A stretch of DNA of 40,526 bases, taken from NCBI GenBank assembly GCA_018376135.1, contig JAHABX010000029.1:1-40526 (forward strand), read 5' to 3'. The stretch comes from Clostridiales bacterium. GTDB lineage: Bacteria; Bacillota; Clostridia; Lachnospirales; Lachnospiraceae. The notes beneath the pieces are model-generated. The model was not told the DNA's origin, ran no database searches, and worked only from the letters and a program-made list of their open reading frames with translations. The translations under genes and the position numbers were made by a program. Of this stretch, positions 32,689 through 40,526 are shown one piece after another. The stretch's first letter is position 1; each line of letters opens with the position of its first letter.

Positions 32689-33648
32689 CTATTCTTCCGG
32701 CTTTTCCAACGTCTCATCCTTCCTGCTCCGATGAAACCTTCCCGGCTTTCTTTCCTTCTTCTCTCTTTTCCCTCCAAAAGCTTTCCGCAGGATCAGCACC
32801 ACTGCTCCGATGACCACTGCCCATACCATAAGGATCGGAAGGGACCCAAGGAATCCGACTACGAATCCGCGCAGCCCTCTGCCTACCACATACAGACTGT
32901 CATTGAACCGGTCCGAGATCTCCTGGAAGAAGGTTCTCTCCTTCGTCTCTGTGATCCGTTCCACCTCTGTAACGGTCACATGAACGGTGCTGTAATCGAT
33001 CTGATTATCCAGAAGCCGAAGCTGGCTTCCATAATTCTCCAGCTCATAGCGTACCTCTGAAAGCCTGCTCTCTATGGTCAGAAGATCCTCCAGACTTTCC
33101 GCCTGCTCCAAAAGCTCCAAAAGCCGCTCCTGTTCGATCTCCAGCGCTTTCTTATGACTCTCCACATCCACGTACTGAAGCGTCACATCCTGCACGTCCT
33201 CATTCTTGTACGTCACATTCCCAAGACCGCTGACCACATCCACAAATTCATCCAGACGGTCAGACGGAACCCGGATCGTGTAATCCGCAGAACGGGTGCT
33301 TTCATAATAGTAGCTGCTGCCCCAGATGGAGGAGCCTTCGATATATCCGTTCATCTCCTCTGCCTTTTTCACCAGTCCCTCGATGAGCGAATCAAACTCC
33401 TTCGTCTGAAGCTCCAGATTCACCGTCTTGATAAGCTTCCTGCCTGTCTCGCTTACCGGCTGGATACCGTTCCCCGACTGGACCGCTCCGCTTTCCTCCA
33501 TCACTTCTGCAGGCGCTTCCGCAGCCATCTCCGTGACCGCTTCCTCTGTCACGCTCATGTCTGCCGTCGACTTTGAAGAACCTCCGCAGCCTGCTGCCAG
33601 CAGCATCATCAGTCCTGCCATCACCATTGCCAGATATCTCTTCTTCAT
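32689..33648 (-). CDS. DUF4349 lipoprotein
   Basis: A 319-residue lipoprotein, signal ending LLAAGCGG, with a Glu/Ala-rich linker. The DUF4349 core follows (KLIKTVNLELQTKEFDSL, TIRVPSDRLDEFVDVV, GNVTYKNEDVQDVTLQYVD), then a long coiled coil (about 165-215, EIEQERLLELLEQAESLEDL) and a C-terminal transmembrane helix (GFLGSLPILMVWAVVIGAV) with a basic tail. It is thus anchored at both ends outside the membrane. It is the third gene of the ECF sigma / anti-sigma operon (nine bases after the anti-sigma), so it probably is a stress target or a signalling component. Function unknown. Confidence 0.85.
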   Translation of the reverse strand: MKKRYLAMVMAGLMMLLAAGCGGSSKSTADMSVTEEAVTEMAAEAPAEVMEESGAVQSGNGIQPVSETGRKLIKTVNLELQTKEFDSLIEGLVKKAEEMNGYIEGSSIWGSSYYYESTRSADYTIRVPSDRLDEFVDVVSGLGNVTYKNEDVQDVTLQYVDVESHKKALEIEQERLLELLEQAESLEDLLTIESRLSEVRYELENYGSQLRLLDNQIDYSTVHVTVTEVERITETKERTFFQEISDRFNDSLYVVGRGLRGFVVGFLGSLPILMVWAVVIGAVVLILRKAFGGKREKKERKPGRFHRSRKDETLEKPEE

Positions 33649-33657
33649 ACTCCCCTC

Positions 33658-34587
33658 CTATTCTCTGGAGGCTTCATCCTCCAGCTTCTCCATTGTCTCT
33701 GTAAATACCTCCTCAAAGGTAAATTCCGCGCTGATCAGATCCTCATTCACATATGTGATCAGGCGGTACTGCTGTGCTCCGTAATCGATCTGATAACCGG
33801 AAAGATCGATTTCTTCATCCACAGCCATCCCCTTCTCCAGAGGGATCCATTCACTCTCCCCATTCCCTTCAGACGGGATCTGATACCAGCCGTCATCGAT
33901 CCATACCTCCAGATCATAACGATCCAGATACTGTACTTCCTCTTCCCCGATATTCCCAATGGTCAGATACAGCACCGGATTCGCTTCATCCAGCACCGGA
34001 CAGTTCACCAGCGTCGTCACATAATCCAAAGTCTCCGGAACTTCCTGCTGCTCTGCCAGATAAACCGTCTGCCCACAGTATGTCTTCTCTTTGACCGCTT
34101 CCTTTTCCTCCGCTGCAGCCTCCAGGCTTCCCTCTTCCGGTGTATCCTCTTCCAGTGCATCCTCTTCCGGTGCACTTTCCGCCAGAATCTCCGTATCTGT
34201 CCCCATTGCCGGAGTCTCCGTGACTGCACTTTCGTCCGCTGCCTCCTCCGTGGTCGCCGCACTCTCCATGGGCGCTTCCTTATCTGCAAAGGGTCCGATC
34301 ACATAATAGAACAGACCGCTGCACAGACAGAATACCAGCACACATGCTGCCCACTGACCATATCTGGGAGAAAAATGCTTCTGAATATCCTGTTCCTTAA
34401 AATTCTTTGTCGTATCCTCCATGATCTTCCTCATGGACTGTTCAAACCGCTCAGAAAAATGATGACTTCTGGCAATCTCACGTTCCGGCGGAACGAAGCT
34501 TAAATCCTCTTCCAGACATTCCTCCAGAACCTGTGCAAGCAGCTCTTCTCCTCTGGAAAGGGTCTCACGCTTTTTCAAATCGGTCAC
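33658..34587 (-). CDS. Probable anti-sigma protein with extracellular Ig-like domain
   Basis: A 309-residue protein. The cytoplasmic N-terminus (1-95) is helical and charged and would bind the sigma factor. A single transmembrane helix follows (WAACVLVFCLCSGLFYYVI). An Ala/Glu/Thr-rich linker (about 115-170) leads to a C-terminal beta domain (YDLEVWIDDGWYQIPSEGN, QQYRLITYVNEDL) resembling the bacterial Ig-like domain Big_14. It overlaps the sigma gene by 23 bases, the usual arrangement of coupled sigma and anti-sigma genes. The lack of a zinc-binding HxxxCxxC means it is not a classic ZAS anti-sigma. The role is inferred from position. Confidence 0.65.
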   Translation of the reverse strand: MTDLKKRETLSRGEELLAQVLEECLEEDLSFVPPEREIARSHHFSERFEQSMRKIMEDTTKNFKEQDIQKHFSPRYGQWAACVLVFCLCSGLFYYVIGPFADKEAPMESAATTEEAADESAVTETPAMGTDTEILAESAPEEDALEEDTPEEGSLEAAAEEKEAVKEKTYCGQTVYLAEQQEVPETLDYVTTLVNCPVLDEANPVLYLTIGNIGEEEVQYLDRYDLEVWIDDGWYQIPSEGNGESEWIPLEKGMAVDEEIDLSGYQIDYGAQQYRLITYVNEDLISAEFTFEEVFTETMEKLEDEASRE

Positions 34588-35116
34588 CCTCCTTCCGTAT
34601 CATCTCCTGAAGCTTTTTCCTGGCACGAAAATAACGTACATTCACATTCTTTGCCGTAATGCCAAGCAGATCACCAATCTCTGAATCCGGCATCTGATAT
34701 ATGTATTTATACTCAAATATGACCCGATAGCTGTCGTCCAGCTCCAGTATGCAGGATACCAGATAATTATAGTTTTCCTTCGTCAGATACTGATCCAGTA
34801 TGTCTGCACTCCCCCTGTCCTCAGACTGATATTCCAGAAGCTCCTCTTCCGGTCCTGCTTTTCTTAAAATATCCACCGCCTTGCTTCGTACGATCGTAGC
34901 CAGAAACTTTTTCGTTCTGGGACTGTGGACCTCCTCTACCTTGTCCAGATGGCGGGTAAGCGCAAAAAATGCCTCCTGCACCGCATCCTCTGCCAGATGC
35001 TGATCCTGCAGCTTCTGATTCGCCACATACCACATGAAATGTTTGTACTGATTGTAGATTTCCGTGAATTTTTCCTGATCCTCCGGACTGTCCAGAAGCG
35101 CCAGAAACAAAAACAT
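34565..35116 (-). CDS. ECF-type RNA polymerase sigma factor
   Basis: A 183-residue sigma-70 family ECF factor. Region 2 shows YNQYKHFMWYVANQKL and AEDAVQEAFFALTRHLDKV with the core-binding DAVQEAF. Region 4 shows YKYIYQMPDSEIGDLLGIT with a helix-turn-helix. It heads an operon with a membrane anti-sigma and a DUF4349 lipoprotein, so it probably answers an envelope signal. A perfect 16-base palindrome lies between its promoter region and start. The stimulus and target genes are unknown. Confidence 0.88.
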   Translation of the reverse strand: MFLFLALLDSPEDQEKFTEIYNQYKHFMWYVANQKLQDQHLAEDAVQEAFFALTRHLDKVEEVHSPRTKKFLATIVRSKAVDILRKAGPEEELLEYQSEDRGSADILDQYLTKENYNYLVSCILELDDSYRVIFEYKYIYQMPDSEIGDLLGITAKNVNVRYFRARKKLQEMIRKEGDRFEKA

Positions 35117-35128
35117 AATTTATCCCCC

Positions 35129-35144
35129 TGTAAATGCATTTACA
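35129..35144. promoter_or_regulatory. Perfect 16-base palindrome in the sigma gene leader
   Basis: TGTAAATG and CATTTACA are adjoining perfect arms just before the GGGGGA ribosome site of the sigma gene. It is a candidate operator for a dimeric regulator. Confidence 0.5.
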
Positions 35145-35348
35145 TCTATATAAACGTACTTTTCTTCTATCTTACTACAAGTCAGAAGGAAAATCTCCTA
35201 AATTCTTCTTAAAACTTTCTTAAGACAGCTGCGTACCCTTAATCCGTTCAGACCGGGGGTTTCCGAAATGCTGTGCAGATGAGATTTTCTCTTATCCGTG
35301 TTCCACATACAGGTGAAAAATAAATAAATGTAACCTCCCTGTCAACAG

Positions 35349-35382
35349 CAAAAAAGAAGGCTGTGAAAAAGCCCTCTTTTTG
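35349..35382. terminator. Bidirectional terminator after the ABC importer operon
   Basis: AAAAAGAAGGCT and AGCCCTCTTTTT pair with one mismatch, with A and T runs on both sides. It ends the minus-strand importer operon. The rest of 35145-35391 shows only AT-rich non-coding sequence. Confidence 0.75.
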
Positions 35383-35391
35383 TTGTTCATT

Positions 35392-36423
35392 TTATTCCGT
35401 AAAAAGCTCCGGATAGAAGTCCGCCGCCATGCTTTCAACAGCATAAGCCATACGATTACCAGCCAGTACACTTTCCAGTGTGATTACGGCAAATCTTTCA
35501 TTTTTCACACAATCAAGCTGAGATAATGTCGGATTTGTCTTAATTTCCTGAATCTTTTCTTCAACGGACGGAGAATCATAATCGTGAATCAGAATAACAT
35601 CCGGATCACGGGCCAGGACCTCTTCATAGCTTACAGTAACCCACTGTTTTTCATCCAGATCATTAAACAGATTCTTTCCGCCTGCATAACCAACTAATAA
35701 AGATTCAAAATTTGTGCCGGAACAAGTAAATACACCATCATTGCCACTGTCATATACTAAAACATCCACCGGTTCCTGACCGGCAACCGTATCCTGCACC
35801 GTCTGGATACGTGTTTTTTGATCTGCAACGTAAGCCTCAGCCTTATCTTCAACTCCGAAGATCTTTCCAATATCAAGAATTTCCTGATACATTTCTTCCA
35901 GACTGGTGGCAGAATTCACATACACCGTCATGCCATAATCTTTTACTTCTTCAATGTTACATCCGTCTTCACTGATTTCCCAGTCGAGAGCATAGATGAA
36001 ATCTGCGCCGCTGCTCAGAATGGCTTCACGTGTTGCAGGGCCATTGTTTAATTCCGGAACAGCATTCACTGCATCCGCAAATTCATCCAACGGACCTCGG
36101 CTATGATTAATGAGAGAACGACCAACCACATAATCTTCCAGACCAAGAGCAGCAAACAGTTCCGTACAGTTTGGTCCAAGAGTAAGAACCTTTTCAGGTT
36201 TTTTGTCTATGGTTACTTCCCTGCCATAATTATCAAAGGTCATGGGATATGCACTGTCTTCGGATGGCGCTGTATCCTCTGTACTGTTTTCTGACAATTC
36301 TTCCTTTTCCGCAGCATCTGTTTGTGAAACTTCCTCTGATTCACGACTGCTTCCACAGCCTGTCAGCACAGACAGGGCAAGTGTACCCGTTAATAATAAA
36401 CAAACCAGTTTTTTTACTTTCAT
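35392..36423 (-). CDS. Iron-siderophore/cobalamin-type ABC substrate-binding lipoprotein
   Basis: A 343-residue extracytoplasmic solute-binding protein of the FepB/BtuF (Peripla_BP_2) class. The lipoprotein signal ends LSVLTGCGSS, followed by a Ser/Glu/Asp linker. The binding domain begins FDNYGREVTIDKKPEKVLTL and includes LGPNCTELFAALGLEDYVVG and DPDVILIHDYDSP. The ATG at 36423 (MKVKKLVCLLL) has GGAGG eight bases upstream; two in-frame ATGs lie just before, in the ribosome site. It is the last gene of the importer operon. The cargo, ferric siderophore, haem or corrinoid, cannot be read from sequence. The AT-rich DNA differs from surrounding genes. Confidence 0.88.
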   Translation of the reverse strand: MKVKKLVCLLLTGTLALSVLTGCGSSRESEEVSQTDAAEKEELSENSTEDTAPSEDSAYPMTFDNYGREVTIDKKPEKVLTLGPNCTELFAALGLEDYVVGRSLINHSRGPLDEFADAVNAVPELNNGPATREAILSSGADFIYALDWEISEDGCNIEEVKDYGMTVYVNSATSLEEMYQEILDIGKIFGVEDKAEAYVADQKTRIQTVQDTVAGQEPVDVLVYDSGNDGVFTCSGTNFESLLVGYAGGKNLFNDLDEKQWVTVSYEEVLARDPDVILIHDYDSPSVEEKIQEIKTNPTLSQLDCVKNERFAVITLESVLAGNRMAYAVESMAADFYPELFTE

Positions 36424-36441
36424 TTTCATTTCCTCCATTTG

Positions 36442-37224
36442 TTATATGTTTTTTATTTCCGCAGGTAAATATGTAATAGATAATTTACCCGTAATCGGAT
36501 GCACTTCTACAGAACTCCTTACCCCATATACAGCAAAAATATTTTCAGGTGTAAGAACTTCTTCCGGCGTCCCCTGCAGTACGATATGCCCCTCCTTTAA
36601 CACATAGATTCGATCACAATACAATGCCGCCATATTTAAATCATGAATTGCAGAAAGTACGGTTGCATTTAAACGTTTAATAAAATCAAAAATCTGCATC
36701 TGATAACTGATATCCAGATGATTGGTAGGTTCATCCAGAATCAGAAAGTCACTTTCCTGTGCCACGGCTCTTGCAATGATCACTCGTTGTTTTTCGCCTC
36801 CCGAGAGATTCATATAGCTTCTTTTTGCCATCTCAGTCATACCCAGATGCTCCAGGGCATGCTGCACAATTTTTTTATCATCCGCACTGTCTATATCAAA
36901 TAATTTCTTATGCGGGCTTCTTCCCATTGCTACAATTTCTTCTACCATAAAGTCAAAAGGTACATCGTTTTCCTGACCCACTACCGCCATTTTAAGTGCG
37001 GACTTACGATACGACATTTTCAGCAAATTTTCGCCATCCAGCATAATGGTTCCTTTATCCGGAGTTAATCCGCGGTACACATTTTTTAATACCGTCGATT
37101 TCCCGCTTCCATTTGGACCGATAAGTCCTACAAACTCACCTTTATTAACATAAAGAGACACACTTTCTATCGTTTCTTTATCTCCATAAGAAAAGGTTAA
37201 CCCTTCTACCTGCAAACGCATCAT
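36442..37224 (-). CDS. FepC/BtuD-type ABC transporter ATP-binding protein
   Basis: A 260-residue ATPase for the FecCD-type importer. Walker A GPNGSGKST, Q-loop VGQENDVPFDF, signature LSGGEKQRVIIARA, Walker B FLILDEPTNHLD and the switch His LSAIHDLNM are all present. The ATG at 37224 has AAAGGGGCG upstream; the in-frame extension above it overlaps the permease. It sits between the permease (13-base gap) and the binding protein. Specificity is set by the binding protein and permease. Confidence 0.92.
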   Translation of the reverse strand: MMRLQVEGLTFSYGDKETIESVSLYVNKGEFVGLIGPNGSGKSTVLKNVYRGLTPDKGTIMLDGENLLKMSYRKSALKMAVVGQENDVPFDFMVEEIVAMGRSPHKKLFDIDSADDKKIVQHALEHLGMTEMAKRSYMNLSGGEKQRVIIARAVAQESDFLILDEPTNHLDISYQMQIFDFIKRLNATVLSAIHDLNMAALYCDRIYVLKEGHIVLQGTPEEVLTPENIFAVYGVRSSVEVHPITGKLSITYLPAEIKNI

Positions 37225-37237
37225 TTTCGCCCCTTTC

Positions 37238-38302
37238 CTATTTCTTTTCCCTGTTATTCTTTTTGAGCATCCATATAAAAATCGGTCCTCCAATAACGGC
37301 TGTTAAAATACCCACCGGCAGCTCCTCCGGTGCGATGATTATTCTTGCCGCCACATCCACCCAAACCACTAAAATACCGCCCAAAAGAGCTGCTATCGGA
37401 AGCACTTTTTTATGATCACCGCCCACCAGCAATCTGGTAAAATGGGGAACCATCAGACCTACAAAGCCAATGGAACCGCTGACTGCAATTGTTACCCCTG
37501 CCATGAGAGATGCAACCAGAACCAATGCCTTTTGAAGATTTTTTACATTCACTCCAAGGGCCCCCGCACTTTCATCGCCAAGGAGAAGCAGGTTAAGTCC
37601 TCTATAATTCAACATCAGAAATGCCATGCATAAAACGAGTACCATCAACGGAAGCTGTAAATACGCCCATTTGGCGCCTGCAAGACTTCCGGACATCCAA
37701 AACTCTGCATTATGCAGCCCAAGCGCATTCGGTGCGCCTAATTTAATGATACTGGTTACTCCATCCATGATCATAGAAATCGCCACACCCGAAAGCAGTA
37801 ACTGAGTAATATTCACCCGCCCGCGTACACGTGAAATTGCATAAACAAATACAATTGTAATTGCAGAACCGATAAATGCACTCAGCGACAACGAATAAGT
37901 ACCCAGAAAAGAAAATGCGCCAAACAGCATGCCGAGTGTGGCAAAGGCAGCAGCACCATTAGAAACCCCAAGAATAAACGGATCTGCCAGATTATTTCTT
38001 ACCAGTGCCTGCATACTGACACCGCAGACACTCAAAGAAGCACCAACAACCATACCTAAGCACACTCTTGGTAATCTCAATCCCAGTACAATATTCTGAT
38101 CTAATGTTTCCCAGGTATTTTCAATTCCAGAACCAATCACCGGCAGTTTACTCAGCAAAATTTTTGCAGTGGTCGCAGGCGGCACGGAAACCGGTCCCAT
38201 ACCGGCAGCCAGCAAAATAGTTGCTATCGCAATGATCGCTAACAAAACAATGATCAACGGCATATTTGGCTGTTCCCGATTAAAATATTTCTTCCATTTC
38301 AT
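37238..38302 (-). CDS. FecCD-family ABC transporter permease
   Basis: A 354-residue permease with about ten membrane helices, typical of FecCD/BtuC. Conserved stretches include PRVCLGMVVGASLSVCGVSMQ, ADPFILGVSNGAA and GFVGLMVPHFTRLLVGGDHK. The start has AGGGAGG ten bases upstream. A single permease gene means a homodimer, as in BtuC. A GGTTCAC/GTGAACC repeat (38354-38379) lies in the short leader. It is first of the three importer genes. Confidence 0.92.
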   Translation of the reverse strand: MKWKKYFNREQPNMPLIIVLLAIIAIATILLAAGMGPVSVPPATTAKILLSKLPVIGSGIENTWETLDQNIVLGLRLPRVCLGMVVGASLSVCGVSMQALVRNNLADPFILGVSNGAAAFATLGMLFGAFSFLGTYSLSLSAFIGSAITIVFVYAISRVRGRVNITQLLLSGVAISMIMDGVTSIIKLGAPNALGLHNAEFWMSGSLAGAKWAYLQLPLMVLVLCMAFLMLNYRGLNLLLLGDESAGALGVNVKNLQKALVLVASLMAGVTIAVSGSIGFVGLMVPHFTRLLVGGDHKKVLPIAALLGGILVVWVDVAARIIIAPEELPVGILTAVIGGPIFIWMLKKNNREKK

Positions 38303-38411
38303 ACAGTAATTTCCTCCCTAAAATTATAATTACAAATCTCATACATGCAGAAAGGTTCACCAATAAGTTCCAGTGAACCCCGCCAAAAAATTTTCAACTC
38401 ATTTTTTGCAA

Positions 38412-38457
38412 ACAAAAAAGCAGAATCATACCCATTCCAAATGGTATATGACCTGCT
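38412..38457 (-). terminator. Terminator-like hairpin after the YezD-type gene
   Basis: AGCAG and CTGCT close a long imperfect stem whose inner arms (TCATA/TATGA) also pair, followed on the minus strand by six T. It lies between the small gene and the permease, so the importer is reached only by read-through or its own promoter. Confidence 0.6.
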
Positions 38458-38497
38458 GTTGTTCAGTCGGTTCAATTCGTATATCATTTAACTTTGT

Positions 38498-38647
38498 TTA
38501 GAGTTTTACACTTTTTTTGATTTCTTCTGCACGCACTGGTTGTCCATCCGCTACAAAAATGCGAATCTCTCCGAAGCCCAATTCACGAATCACTTCAAGA
38601 AGACGCATTTCTTTTTCCGTAGGAAATGGATTCTCTTTTTTTCCCAA
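38498..38647 (-). CDS. YezD-like (DUF2292) small protein, TTG start
   Basis: A 49-residue protein that begins at TTG, seven bases after a strong AAGGAGGAG. It contains RLLEVIRELGFGEIRIFVAD and then GQPVRAEEIKKSVKL, the conserved core of the YezD/DUF2292 family as I remember it (a GxIRI strand, then an acidic-basic EEIKKSxKL end). Function of the family is unknown; members often sit near transport or sulfur/metal genes. It lies upstream of the ABC importer on the same strand, with a terminator-like hairpin between. The ATG-only reading frames overlapping it are in other frames and have no ribosome sites. Confidence 0.85.
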   Translation of the reverse strand: MGKKENPFPTEKEMRLLEVIRELGFGEIRIFVADGQPVRAEEIKKSVKL

Positions 38648-38882
38648 AGCCTCTCCTCCTTGTAATACAACTCACTTTTATAAAATACCACCATATCAGA
38701 GTTCATACAAGCCGGGTGGGGGGATGTTTTGTACAAAAAATTCACACAATGCAGTCTGCTGATGGTATTGAATACATCCAGTTTTTCTGTCCGGAATTTA
38801 CAGCAGTTGGCAAAAACCGTAAATACCCTCAGTGTACAAGGAGACACACGCCCTGAATCGTGATATTCTTTTTTTATATTCC

Positions 38883-38910
38883 TGAAACTTTTTCCGTACC
38901 TGCCCGGTCT
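38883..38910 (+). promoter_or_regulatory. ECF-type promoter for the SigV-like operon
   Basis: TGAAAC, a 16-base spacer and CGGTCT (followed by AA) match the ECF30/SigV style of autoregulated promoter (TGAAAC and CGTCTAA). It lies 36 bases upstream of the sigma gene start, so the factor probably activates itself. The preceding 38648-38882 holds no convincing gene; on the minus strand TTGTAT, 17 bases and TATTTT (around 38679-38720) may start the YezD gene. Confidence 0.6.
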
Positions 38911-38945
38911 AATTTACAGAAAGGCAAAAGAAAGGAGGAATTTGG

Positions 38946-39458
38946 ATGAAAGCTGCAGACAGAGAAGCCATTGTACATGAGTGTCTGGTAAAAAATTATG
39001 AGAAATATTACAGGATTGCATACAGCTATACCTTTCAGGAACAGGACGCCATGGACATTGTCCAGGAGGGTGCATACAAAGCGATCCTGAAAAGCGATAC
39101 GCTGAACCAGCCGGAGTATGCGGATACCTGGATATGCAGGATCATGATGAATGAGGCTGTCCGGTTCCTGGAGAAATACCGCGGGCGTACCGTCAATATC
39201 GAAGAAGTGCCTGAGACAGGTCAGACAGATCAGATAGAGGATGTGGATCTTCAGAGAGCTTTGAACAAACTGGACGAGAAGGAACGCGCCATTGTGGTGC
39301 TCCGGTATTTCGAGGAGGAAAAGCTGGAGACCATCGGGAAGCTGATGGATCTGAATGTGAATACGGTCAAGAGCAGACTGTACCGGGCGATAGACAAACT
39401 GAAAGCTTATATGGAGACAGGAGGAGCAGGATATGGAAAAATGGAAAAAGGAGTATGA
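38946..39458 (+). CDS. ECF sigma factor, SigV type
   Basis: A 170-residue ECF sigma factor. Region 2 shows KNYEKYYRIAYSYTFQEQDA followed by MDIVQEGAYKAI. Region 4 shows IVVLRYFEEEKLETIGKLMD and VNTVKSRLYRAIDKLK, the helix-turn-helix. It overlaps by 26 bases an RsiV-like anti-sigma gene, so it is likely SigV-like, released when the anti-sigma is cleaved. In relatives the trigger is lysozyme or other cell-wall damage. The start has AAAGGAGG upstream. Confidence 0.88.
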   Translation: MKAADREAIVHECLVKNYEKYYRIAYSYTFQEQDAMDIVQEGAYKAILKSDTLNQPEYADTWICRIMMNEAVRFLEKYRGRTVNIEEVPETGQTDQIEDVDLQRALNKLDEKERAIVVLRYFEEEKLETIGKLMDLNVNTVKSRLYRAIDKLKAYMETGGAGYGKMEKGV

Positions 39459-40305
39459 GGATATCAAGGTGCCGACAGAAATGAGAGATAAAATAGAAGA
39501 GGCTGTGGCAAGAGCACAGCAGAACAAAAAAAAGGTTCGTAAGGTACGTATGTGGAAGAGCATGGGAACTGTGGCAGCGGTGCTTGCCATCATCCTGGTG
39601 CTTCCGAACACAAGTCAGACAGCGGCGGCAGCCATGCAGAAGCTTCCGATTCTGGGAGATTTCTTCAAGGTAGTGACGATCAGGGAATATCAGGTGGATG
39701 AGGATCACTATACGGCAGATGTAAAGGTTCCGGAGGTGGTTCCCGGCGACGCTGCTCCGGAAGCGGAAGGAGCGCCCGCAGTTCCGGAGGAGACGGTGGA
39801 ACAGGCAAAGCAGACCGCAGAGGAGATCAATTTTGATATCCAGGAAGTGACAGAGCAGTTGATCAATGAGTTTAAGTCCGGCATGGAGACATCCGGGGAA
39901 GGTTATCAGAACCTGACCATTGACAGTAAGGTACTGGCAGACACAGACCGATGGTTCTCTCTGGAGCTCAGTCTGTTCCAGGCATCTGCCAGCGGTTACG
40001 AACAGCGCCGTCATTATACCATTGACAAGACCACTGGAAAGAAAGCCACACTGGCGGATTTCTATGGCGAGGATTATGTAGAAGTGATCAGTGAAGAGAT
40101 CAGGACCCAGATGCGTGAGCAGATGGCGGCAGACGAGAATCTGATCTACTGGATCGACGATACGGATATGCCGGAAAATAATTTCCAGGCAATCGCGGAA
40201 GATCAGGACTTCTATGTTAACGAAGACGGAAAAGTTGTCATCGGATTTGATGAATACGAAGTGGCGCCGGGATATATGGGATATGTGGAATTTACCCTGA
40301 AATAA
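39433..40305 (+). CDS. RsiV-like membrane anti-sigma factor (DUF3298)
   Basis: A 290-residue anti-sigma protein. The N-terminal 45 residues are cytoplasmic and charged, followed by a transmembrane helix (SMGTVAAVLAIILVLPNTSQ). The extracellular part contains an acidic/Pro linker and a C-terminal DUF3298/RsiV-like domain (EEIRTQMREQMAADENLIYW, VIGFDEYEVAPGYMGYVEF), the segment that binds lysozyme in Bacillus RsiV. It should hold the upstream sigma factor until regulated proteolysis. Coupling by a 26-base overlap supports the pairing. The ligand here is inferred, not shown. Confidence 0.85.
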   Translation: MEKWKKEYEDIKVPTEMRDKIEEAVARAQQNKKKVRKVRMWKSMGTVAAVLAIILVLPNTSQTAAAAMQKLPILGDFFKVVTIREYQVDEDHYTADVKVPEVVPGDAAPEAEGAPAVPEETVEQAKQTAEEINFDIQEVTEQLINEFKSGMETSGEGYQNLTIDSKVLADTDRWFSLELSLFQASASGYEQRRHYTIDKTTGKKATLADFYGEDYVEVISEEIRTQMREQMAADENLIYWIDDTDMPENNFQAIAEDQDFYVNEDGKVVIGFDEYEVAPGYMGYVEFTLK

Positions 40306-40339
40306 CACAGGGCATTGAGATAGCTTACAAAACTTATGA

Positions 40340-40405
40340 GGCAGCAGGGGCGCTGCCAGGAGCGTGGTCCGGAAGGAATCCTTATGTTTCAGGAATCCTT
40401 CCGGA
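40340..40405 (+). terminator. Two hairpins after the anti-sigma gene
   Basis: GGCAGC/GCTGCC forms a short hairpin (40340-40356). TCCGGAAGGAATCCT/AGGAATCCTTCCGGA (40368-40405) forms a 15-base stem with one mismatch, followed by a short T-rich tail. The second is the likely terminator. Confidence 0.65.
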
Positions 40406-40453
40406 TTTCTGCCTTTAGATAGATTGCAATGTATGCGAAATGTTTTTAAGGCT

Positions 40454-40481
40454 TTTACTTTCTGTCATGGTATGTTACAAT
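40454..40481 (+). promoter_or_regulatory. Possible promoter at the window edge
   Basis: TTTACT, 16 bases and TACAAT on the plus strand, with no gene visible before the window ends. It may serve a gene just beyond the edge. Confidence 0.4.
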
Positions 40482-40526
40482 GAACGTACAGAAAAGCCCT
40501 TATTTCCTATACGCATTTTGCTGCGG

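Noticed and set aside
38299..38487. 62-codon minus-strand frame before the permease
   Set aside because: It runs through the terminator-like hairpin and another inverted repeat; these explain the sequence better than a protein.
38590..38847. 85-codon minus-strand frame upstream of the importer
   Set aside because: It overlaps the YezD-type gene in a different frame, has no ribosome site and shows no family features.
38648..38945. Cobalamin riboswitch upstream of the importer
   Set aside because: I looked for the conserved B12-box and GCCACTG core on both strands and found neither.
39367..40308. Minus-strand open frame opposite the RsiV-like gene
   Set aside because: The composition (many His, Leu, Phe) is that of an antisense frame; the plus strand has a coherent anti-sigma protein coupled to its sigma gene.
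1..40526. CRISPR array, insertion sequence, tRNA or prophage
   Set aside because: No regularly spaced direct repeats, transposase, integrase, tRNA cloverleaf or phage structural gene could be recognised.

Overview
The window looks like a chromosomal segment of a Gram-positive anaerobe of the Clostridia, most likely Lachnospiraceae. The evidence is the dgt-dnaG-rpoD-trmK-nif3 housekeeping order, strong AGGAGG-type ribosome binding sites, an RNase P RNA with a Firmicute-style neighbourhood, several lipoproteins with Ala/Ser/Glu-rich linkers, and a SigV/RsiV-type sigma and anti-sigma pair. The genus cannot be fixed from the sequence alone. Nearly all genes lie on the minus strand.

Layout. 1-1000: AT-rich edge with a small unknown gene and frameshifted remnants. 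1104-4862: exonuclease III, RNase P RNA, a PAP2-type membrane protein, a structured tandem repeat (2986-3210) and a TGS/uridine-kinase-like nucleoside kinase. 4882-10285: nif3-like gene, trmK, rpoD, dnaG and dgt, the macromolecular-synthesis block. 10381-12781: a DUF5662 gene and a GH13 glycogen-debranching homologue that has lost its catalytic residues.

12939-31247: a roughly 18 kb molybdoenzyme locus, the most distinctive part of the window. At one end (28500-31247) is a single-chain molybdopterin aldehyde oxidoreductase whose eight [2Fe-2S] cysteines fall at the residue numbers I recall for the Desulfovibrio gigas enzyme. Behind a terminator follows a run of eleven overlapping or nearly abutting genes: a Fe-S/CCG electron-transfer protein, a four-Cys redox protein, a methyltransferase, a C_GCAxxG_C_C protein, a MocA-like nucleotidyltransferase fused to an HD domain, a cysteine desulfurase, a small unknown protein, a radical SAM enzyme, an AMP-forming ligase, a ModE-like regulator and a HAD phosphatase. 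Then come modABC, a MOSC-MogA fusion and a MoeA-like protein with a Cys-rich tail, with xdhC facing them. Molybdate uptake, cofactor assembly, CMP attachment, sulfuration and the target enzyme are thus encoded together. The radical SAM, ligase, methyltransferase and GCAxxG proteins have no assigned step and probably carry out an undescribed maturation or electron-transfer function.

31382-32599: a small unknown gene and a TylF-like methyltransferase on the plus strand. 32689-35116: an ECF sigma factor, its probable anti-sigma and a DUF4349 lipoprotein. 35392-38647: an AT-richer iron-siderophore/cobalamin-type ABC importer, preceded by a 49-residue YezD (DUF2292) gene that starts at TTG. 38946-40305: a second ECF sigma/anti-sigma pair (SigV/RsiV type) with its own autoregulatory-type promoter.
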